The translations under genes and the position numbers were made by a program. Positions 59,559 through 64,000 of a DNA stretch of 64,000 bases are shown here, piece after piece (position 1 is the stretch's first letter; each line of letters begins with the position of its first letter). This stretch comes from DATGPD01 sp041398565 (GTDB taxonomy: Bacteria; Planctomycetota; UBA1135; UBA2386), in contig JAWKUN010000007.1 in NCBI GenBank assembly GCA_041398565.1, forward strand, positions 1-64,000, in the 5' to 3' direction. The notes beneath the pieces are model-generated. The model ran no database searches. It was not told where the DNA came from and saw only the letters and a list, made by a program, of their open reading frames with translations.

Positions 59559-60758
59559 ATGCCGGACGCCATCTATCTCGACCACGCCGCCACCACGCCC
59601 CCCGATCCGCGCGCGCTCGCCGAGTACGCGCGGCTGGCCGCCGACGCCTTCGGCAACCCGTCCTCCACCCACCGTTTCGGGGCCGATGCGCTCAGGGCGC
59701 TCACCGACGCGCGCGAGTTCCTCCGCGGCACCCTGCTGGCAGCGCGCCTGGTCTTCACCTCCGGCGGCACCGAGGCGGACATGCTCGGCATCGTCGGCAG
59801 CGTATGGCGGCGGCCGCCTGGCCGCGTGCTCGTGGGCGCCGCCGACCACCCGGCCGTCACCGCGCTCGAAGCCCCCCTGCGCCGGCTCAACCAACGCCTG
59901 ACCAAGGTGCCGGTGACCAGCGACGGCGACATCGACCCCGAGGCGCTGTTCGATCTCTTGGGCAGCGACGTGCGCGCTGTCGCCATCCTGCACGGGCACA
60001 ACGAGCTGGGCACGCTGGCGCGCGTCGACGAACTGGTCGGCCTGGTACGGCGCGTGGCGCCGAGCGCGCACGTGCACCTCGACATCGTGCAGGCCTACGG
60101 CAAGGTGCCGATCGACCTCGACGAACTCGACGTCGATTCGGCGGCGGTGTCGGGCCACAAGCTGCACGGGCCGCGCGGCGTCGGCTTCTTGGCGCTTTCG
60201 AACAAGGCAGAAGTGACCGCGCTGATCGCCGGCGGCGGACAGGAGGAAGGGTTGCGTGGCGGCACCGAGAACGTGGCCGGCGCCGCCGCATTGGCGCACG
60301 CCGCCGACACCGCGTTCAGCCACCTGGCATCGACCGCGCGGCACACCGGGGACGTGGCCAGCGCGATGTTCGCGGCTCTGGCGCGCGCCAACGGCGGTGA
60401 CGCCGAGCGCCTGGGTCACCCCGACCGCCACCTGCCGCACATCCTGAGCCTGCGCCTTCCCGGCATCGTCGGCAGCACCCTGCAGGAACGCATGAACGCG
60501 CGCGGGGTGGCCTTCTCGGTCGGCGCCGCCTGCCACGCCCACGACGGGAGCGGCGGCACGAATCCGGTGCACGAAGCGATCGGCCTGTCGCGGCGCGAGA
60601 GCCGCGAGGTGATCCGCCTGTCCTTCAGCCGCACCACGACCCGGGCCGAAGTCGAGCGCGCGGCGGCGATCTTCGCCGAGGAGATCGCGGCGCTGCGCGC
60701 GCAGGCACCGCGGCGTGCGGGCGCCGAACGCGCGGCGACCGAGGAGCGTTCGCGGTGA
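59559..60758 (+). CDS. Cysteine desulfurase (NifS/IscS type)
   Basis: PLP enzyme that takes sulphur from cysteine for iron-sulphur clusters or tRNA thiolation. 399 residues from the ATG at 59559, usual length. YLDHAATTPP opens the family fold. GGTEADM, GHNELGTLARVDEL, the PLP-binding HLDIVQAYGK and SGHKLHGPRGVG (Lys) follow. The catalytic cysteine is in FSVGAACHAHDGSG. Its stop overlaps the mutS start (GTGA), so mutS is probably co-transcribed. Its partner scaffold could be the NifU-like protein at 9278, but nothing links them directly. Confidence 0.94.
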   Translation: MPDAIYLDHAATTPPDPRALAEYARLAADAFGNPSSTHRFGADALRALTDAREFLRGTLLAARLVFTSGGTEADMLGIVGSVWRRPPGRVLVGAADHPAVTALEAPLRRLNQRLTKVPVTSDGDIDPEALFDLLGSDVRAVAILHGHNELGTLARVDELVGLVRRVAPSAHVHLDIVQAYGKVPIDLDELDVDSAAVSGHKLHGPRGVGFLALSNKAEVTALIAGGGQEEGLRGGTENVAGAAALAHAADTAFSHLASTARHTGDVASAMFAALARANGGDAERLGHPDRHLPHILSLRLPGIVGSTLQERMNARGVAFSVGAACHAHDGSGGTNPVHEAIGLSRRESREVIRLSFSRTTTRAEVERAAAIFAEEIAALRAQAPRRAGAERAATEERSR

Positions 60759-63442
60759 GCGAGCCCCAACCGAGCCCTGACGCGAGTGGTCGGCGGAAGC
60801 CCGACCCGAGCCCGACCAAGAAGAGCGCCACCGGCACCGCCACCACCCCGGCGATGGCTCAGTTCATGGCCGCCAAGCGCCAGCATCCGGACGCGCTGCT
60901 GTTCTTCCGGATGGGCGACTTCTACGAGCTGTTCCACGAGGATGCCAAGATCGCCAGCCGCGCGATCGGCCTGACGCTCACCAGCCGCAGCAAGGGCGAC
61001 GACCCGATCCCGATGGCCGGGGTGCCGGTGCGCTCGGTCGACACCTACCTGAAGCGGTTGGTGCAGGCCGGCTTCAAGGTCGCCATCTGCGAGCAGATGC
61101 AGGACCCACGCGAGGCCAAGGGTGTGGTCGAGCGGCAGGTGATCCGTGTGGTCACGCCGGGCACCCTCACCGAGGACTCGCTGCTCGACACCAAGCGCAA
61201 GAACTTCCTGGCCGCCGTGGTCGGCGGCAGCGGCGGCCGCGGCCGCGCCGGCCTCGCCTGGGTCGAGCTGTCGACCGGCGAGTTCCGCGTGCACGAGTGC
61301 GGCGGCGACCGTCTGGCCGACGAACTCGAGCGCCTCGAGCCGGCCGAGCTCCTCCTGCCCGAAGGCGCCGAGCCGCTCGAACGCGCGGCGCACGCGGGCC
61401 ACCTGTGCGCCACGGCGCGGCCGGCCTTCGAGTTCGAGGCCGACAACGCCGAGCGCACCCTGCGCGAGTTCTTCAGCCTCGCCTCGCTGGCCGGCTTCGG
61501 CCTCGAGGACGCGCCGCTGGCGGTGCGCGCCGCCGGCGCGCTGGTGCGCTACCTGCAAGAGACCCAGCTCGCGGCCTTGCCGCACATCCGCCGCATCGAA
61601 GTGTTCCAGGGTGGCAGCACCATGCTGCTCGACCGCGCCACCCGCACCAGCCTCGAACTCGTCGACACCCTGCGCGGCGCCGGCGCCGGAGAACGTGGCA
61701 CGCCCCTGCTCGCCATCCTCGACCAGACCTGCACGCCGATGGGTGCGCGCCTGCTGCGCGACTGGCTGCTGGCCCCGCTCCTGGAGGTAGCCGCGATCCA
61801 CGAGCGCCAGAGTGCCGTCGCCGAACTCCTGGGCGACGCCGACCTGCGGGTGCGCCTGCGCGCCGAGCTGGCCGAAGTGCACGACCTGCAGCGTCTCACC
61901 GCGCGCACCAGCTGCGGGCGCGCCAACGCCCGCGACCTGGTGGCGCTGGCGAAGAGCCTGCAGCGCTTGCCGGCGGTCGTCGCCGCCCTCGACGGCTGCG
62001 CCCGTCAGGGCGCGCTCGAACGCCTGCACCGCGGTTTCGACGTGCTCGCCGACGTCGCCGAGGACATCGCTTCGAGCCTGGTGGACGAGCCACCGGTGCC
62101 GATCAAGGAGGGCGGGCTGATCCGCCCGGGCCACTCCAGCGACCTCGACGAGCTGGTCGAGCTGGCGCGCGACAGCATGCAGTGGATGGCGCGCTTCCAG
62201 GCGCGCGAAGTCGAGCGCACCGGCATCCAGAACCTCAAGGTCGGCTTCAACCGCGTCTTCGGCTACTACATCGAGATCACGCACGCCGGTGCCCGCGGCA
62301 GCGAGATCCCCGCCGACTACCACCGCAAGCAGACCACCAAGAACGCCGAGCGCTACGTCACCGACGAGCTGAAGACCTTCGAGACCAAGGTGCTGCAGGC
62401 CGAGGAGCGCAGCAAGGCGCTGGAGCACGACCTGTTCCTGGCCCTGCGCGAGCGCGCGGCGACGGCGACGGAACGCCTGCAGGACACCGCCGCGCGCGTC
62501 GCCGAGCTCGATTGCCTGCTGAGCCTGGCACAGGTGGCGCAGGAGCGCGGCTACTGTCGCCCCACCGTCGACGACAGTCGGGTACTCGCGGTGAAGGACG
62601 GCCGCCACCCCGTGATCGAGGCGACGCACGCCGCCGGCACGTTCGTGCCCAACGACACCGACCTCGATCCGCCGCGGCGGGCGCTGTCGCTCATCACCGG
62701 TCCGAACATGGCCGGCAAGTCGACCTACATCCGTCAGAACGCGCTCATCGTGATCATGGCGCAGCTCGGCAGCTTCGTGCCGGCAGCCGAGGCGCGCGTC
62801 GGTCTCGTCGACCGCGTGTTCACCCGGGTCGGCAGCGCCGACGACATCAGCCGCGGCGCCTCGACCTTCATGGTCGAGATGGTCGAGACCGCCAACATCC
62901 TGAACCACGCCACGCCGCGCAGCCTGGTGATCCTCGACGAGGTCGGCCGCGGCACCAGCACCTTCGACGGCCTGTCGCTGGCCTGGGCGATCGCCGAGGA
63001 CCTGTACGAGCGCATCGGCTGCCGCGCCCTGTTCGCCACCCACTACCACCAGCTCACCGACCTCAAGGGGCCGGGCAAGGGCATCGTCACCCAGCGGGTG
63101 GCGGTGCGCGAGTGGGGCGAAGAGATCGTGTTCCTGCACCGCATCGAGGAGGGCGGCACCGACCGCAGCTACGGCCTGCACGTCGCTCGGCTGGCCGGCA
63201 TTCCCAAGCCGGTGATCGAGCGCGCCCGCACCGTGCTGGCCAAACTCGAGGAAGAAGACGAGCACGTGGCTTCGGCGCTGGCGACCACCAGCAGTGCCAA
63301 GCCCGCGCGGCGGCAGCAGGTCCTGTTCGAGTCGCCGCGCGAGAAGATGCTGAAGGACCTCGCCAAGCTCGACCCGAACACGCTCACGCCGATGCAGGCG
63401 CTGACCAAGCTGGCCGAACTCGTGGCCCAGGCCAAGGGCTGA
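60755..63442 (+). CDS. mutS: DNA mismatch repair protein MutS
   Basis: Mismatch recognition ATPase, 895 residues from the GTG at 60755, which overlaps the desulfurase stop. FFRMGDFYELFHEDAK (about residues 49-64) contains the Phe-x-Glu mismatch-binding motif. ITGPNMAGKSTYIRQNAL (Walker A, about residue 648) and VILDEVGRGTSTFDG (Walker B) are complete. ATHYHQLTDL and the C-terminal dimer region follow. The length and order match full-size MutS1. No mutL lies beside it. Confidence 0.97.
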   Translation: MSEPQPSPDASGRRKPDPSPTKKSATGTATTPAMAQFMAAKRQHPDALLFFRMGDFYELFHEDAKIASRAIGLTLTSRSKGDDPIPMAGVPVRSVDTYLKRLVQAGFKVAICEQMQDPREAKGVVERQVIRVVTPGTLTEDSLLDTKRKNFLAAVVGGSGGRGRAGLAWVELSTGEFRVHECGGDRLADELERLEPAELLLPEGAEPLERAAHAGHLCATARPAFEFEADNAERTLREFFSLASLAGFGLEDAPLAVRAAGALVRYLQETQLAALPHIRRIEVFQGGSTMLLDRATRTSLELVDTLRGAGAGERGTPLLAILDQTCTPMGARLLRDWLLAPLLEVAAIHERQSAVAELLGDADLRVRLRAELAEVHDLQRLTARTSCGRANARDLVALAKSLQRLPAVVAALDGCARQGALERLHRGFDVLADVAEDIASSLVDEPPVPIKEGGLIRPGHSSDLDELVELARDSMQWMARFQAREVERTGIQNLKVGFNRVFGYYIEITHAGARGSEIPADYHRKQTTKNAERYVTDELKTFETKVLQAEERSKALEHDLFLALRERAATATERLQDTAARVAELDCLLSLAQVAQERGYCRPTVDDSRVLAVKDGRHPVIEATHAAGTFVPNDTDLDPPRRALSLITGPNMAGKSTYIRQNALIVIMAQLGSFVPAAEARVGLVDRVFTRVGSADDISRGASTFMVEMVETANILNHATPRSLVILDEVGRGTSTFDGLSLAWAIAEDLYERIGCRALFATHYHQLTDLKGPGKGIVTQRVAVREWGEEIVFLHRIEEGGTDRSYGLHVARLAGIPKPVIERARTVLAKLEEEDEHVASALATTSSAKPARRQQVLFESPREKMLKDLAKLDPNTLTPMQALTKLAELVAQAKG

Positions 63443-63444
63443 CC

Positions 63445-63726
63445 GTGGTGCCACCCTGGGTGTGGTGGGTCGTGCTCGGTTTCAACGCGCTGGCTTGGGT
63501 GGCCTTCGCTTGGGACAAGTGGCGCGCCCGCCGCGGCGGCCGCCGCGTGCCCGAAGCCCGGCTGCTGCTCCTGCTGTGGCTAGGTTGTCTCGGCGCCTGG
63601 TGCGGCATGCGCATGTTCCGGCACAAGACGCGCAAGACGAGTTTCCTGTGGCGCGCCATCCTGCTGACGGTGCTGAATCCCCTGTGGTGGCTGGTGTGGC
63701 GGCAGCTGCGTGGGTGGCTGGGGTGA
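63445..63726 (+). CDS. DUF1294 membrane protein
   Basis: 93 residues from the GTG at 63445 (another GTG at 63448). Three hydrophobic stretches (PPWVWWVVLGFNALAWVAFAW, LLLLLWLGCLGAWC, WRAILLTVLNPLWWLVW) flank a basic loop KWRARRGGRRVPE and the conserved GMRMFRHKTRK motif. This is the DUF1294 pattern, small integral membrane proteins of unknown role. It starts two bases after the mutS stop, so it is likely in the same transcript. Confidence 0.8.
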   Translation: MVPPWVWWVVLGFNALAWVAFAWDKWRARRGGRRVPEARLLLLLWLGCLGAWCGMRMFRHKTRKTSFLWRAILLTVLNPLWWLVWRQLRGWLG

Positions 63727-63757
63727 GCGGAGGGACGCCCGCGGCGAACGCCTCGGT

Positions 63758-64000
63758 TCAGCCGCCGATCACCCACTCGCGCGCGTTGCTCAAGACGACG
63801 CCGAGCGGATTCGCCGCGGAGTCGGGGACTGAGCACTGATCGTACATCCGTGCGCCGACCAACCACGGGGACGAGGGAATCGGGATCGAGACGATGCCGC
63901 GGCCGCCGGCAAGCGCGAACGGGAGGACCATGTCGACCGACGTTCGCAGGCGACACCCGGTCATTCCCAGGCTCGTCAGGTCGAGTGGCAGGGGCAGCGC
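63758..64000 (-). CDS. C-terminal end of a secreted protein with the planctomycete-type module (cut by the right edge)
   Basis: 80 codons are visible, in frame to base 64000; the gene continues beyond the window. The segment reads LPLDLTSLGMTGCRLRTSVDMVLPF, then a glycine-rich turn, SIPIPSSPWLVGARMYDQ and a final NPLGVVLSNAREWVIGG. It aligns with the last 80 residues of the protein at 390 (LPFDMTAFGMPGCGLAVSV, NPLGVVLSNAGALH). The gene converges with the DUF1294 gene. Confidence 0.7.
   Translation of the reverse strand, partial: ALPLPLDLTSLGMTGCRLRTSVDMVLPFALAGGRGIVSIPIPSSPWLVGARMYDQCSVPDSAANPLGVVLSNAREWVIGG

Noticed and set aside
60416..63454. 1012-codon minus-strand frame opposite mutS
   Set aside because: Mirror of mutS codon bias; no start context and no domain.

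Overview
The window is very GC-rich, densely coded and carries no tRNA, rRNA, CRISPR array, insertion sequence or prophage that I can see. Four proteins (at 390, 14398, 57630 and, cut by the right end, 63758) carry what looks like one C-terminal module. In two of them it ends in NPLGVVLSNA. Together with secreted kelch, FG-GAP/VCBS and carboxypeptidase-regulatory-like proteins, few clear Shine-Dalgarno sites and a type III glutamine synthetase, this suggests a Planctomycetota chromosome, perhaps near the Saltatorellus/Poly30-like lineage. That placement is inference from protein style, not from a marker gene.

Layout. 1-7.7 kb: a secreted kelch protein, glycerol kinase, a secreted protein of unknown role and a VCBS/toroid fusion. 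7.7-11.1 kb (minus): an operon of lysA, a 51-residue lipoprotein, a NifU-like scaffold and a GAF/sigma-54 activator. 11.2-18.2 kb: mostly exported proteins and a GHL10-type glycosidase-like enzyme. 18.3-26.1 kb (minus): glnN, then the housekeeping operon purA-uppS-cdsA-phoH-ybeY with a FliA-type sigma factor behind it. 26.3 kb: a gene broken by a one-base frameshift. 27.4-38.4 kb (minus): a Cu/Ag-type RND efflux set (CusB-CusA-TolC-like) behind a Cys/His-rich exported protein, a lipoprotein, a HyuB-like protein and a TMTC-like membrane TPR protein. 38.7-45.8 kb: a His-rich lipoprotein, an exported protein, a histidine kinase, a lipoprotein, a DUF2779 protein and a NYN-domain protein. 46.1-50.4 kb: speA, glyA and a QueG-like iron-sulphur protein. 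50.8-57.6 kb: two carboxypeptidase-regulatory-like proteins, a DUF1444-like protein and an FHA regulator with a degenerate AAA+ domain. 57.6-64 kb: an FG-GAP protein, a cysteine desulfurase, mutS, a DUF1294 membrane protein and a truncated secreted protein.

The most unusual content lies between genes. (A) Four copies of a branched structured repeat, in which an outer stem encloses two hairpins and the stems co-vary between copies (86-174 inverted, 38469-38614, 50474-50571, 50662-50759). (B) Two copies of a two-hairpin element placed 28 and 47 bases upstream of start codons (11136-11220, 55370-55450). (C) Three tandem hairpins upstream of glpK with unrelated stems but an identical 13-base loop and equal 17-base spacers (3405-3588). 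A further hairpin places the start codon of the sigma-factor gene in its loop (21642-21671). Many genes have a TANNNT hexamer only 6-24 bases before the start codon, which suggests very short mRNA leaders.
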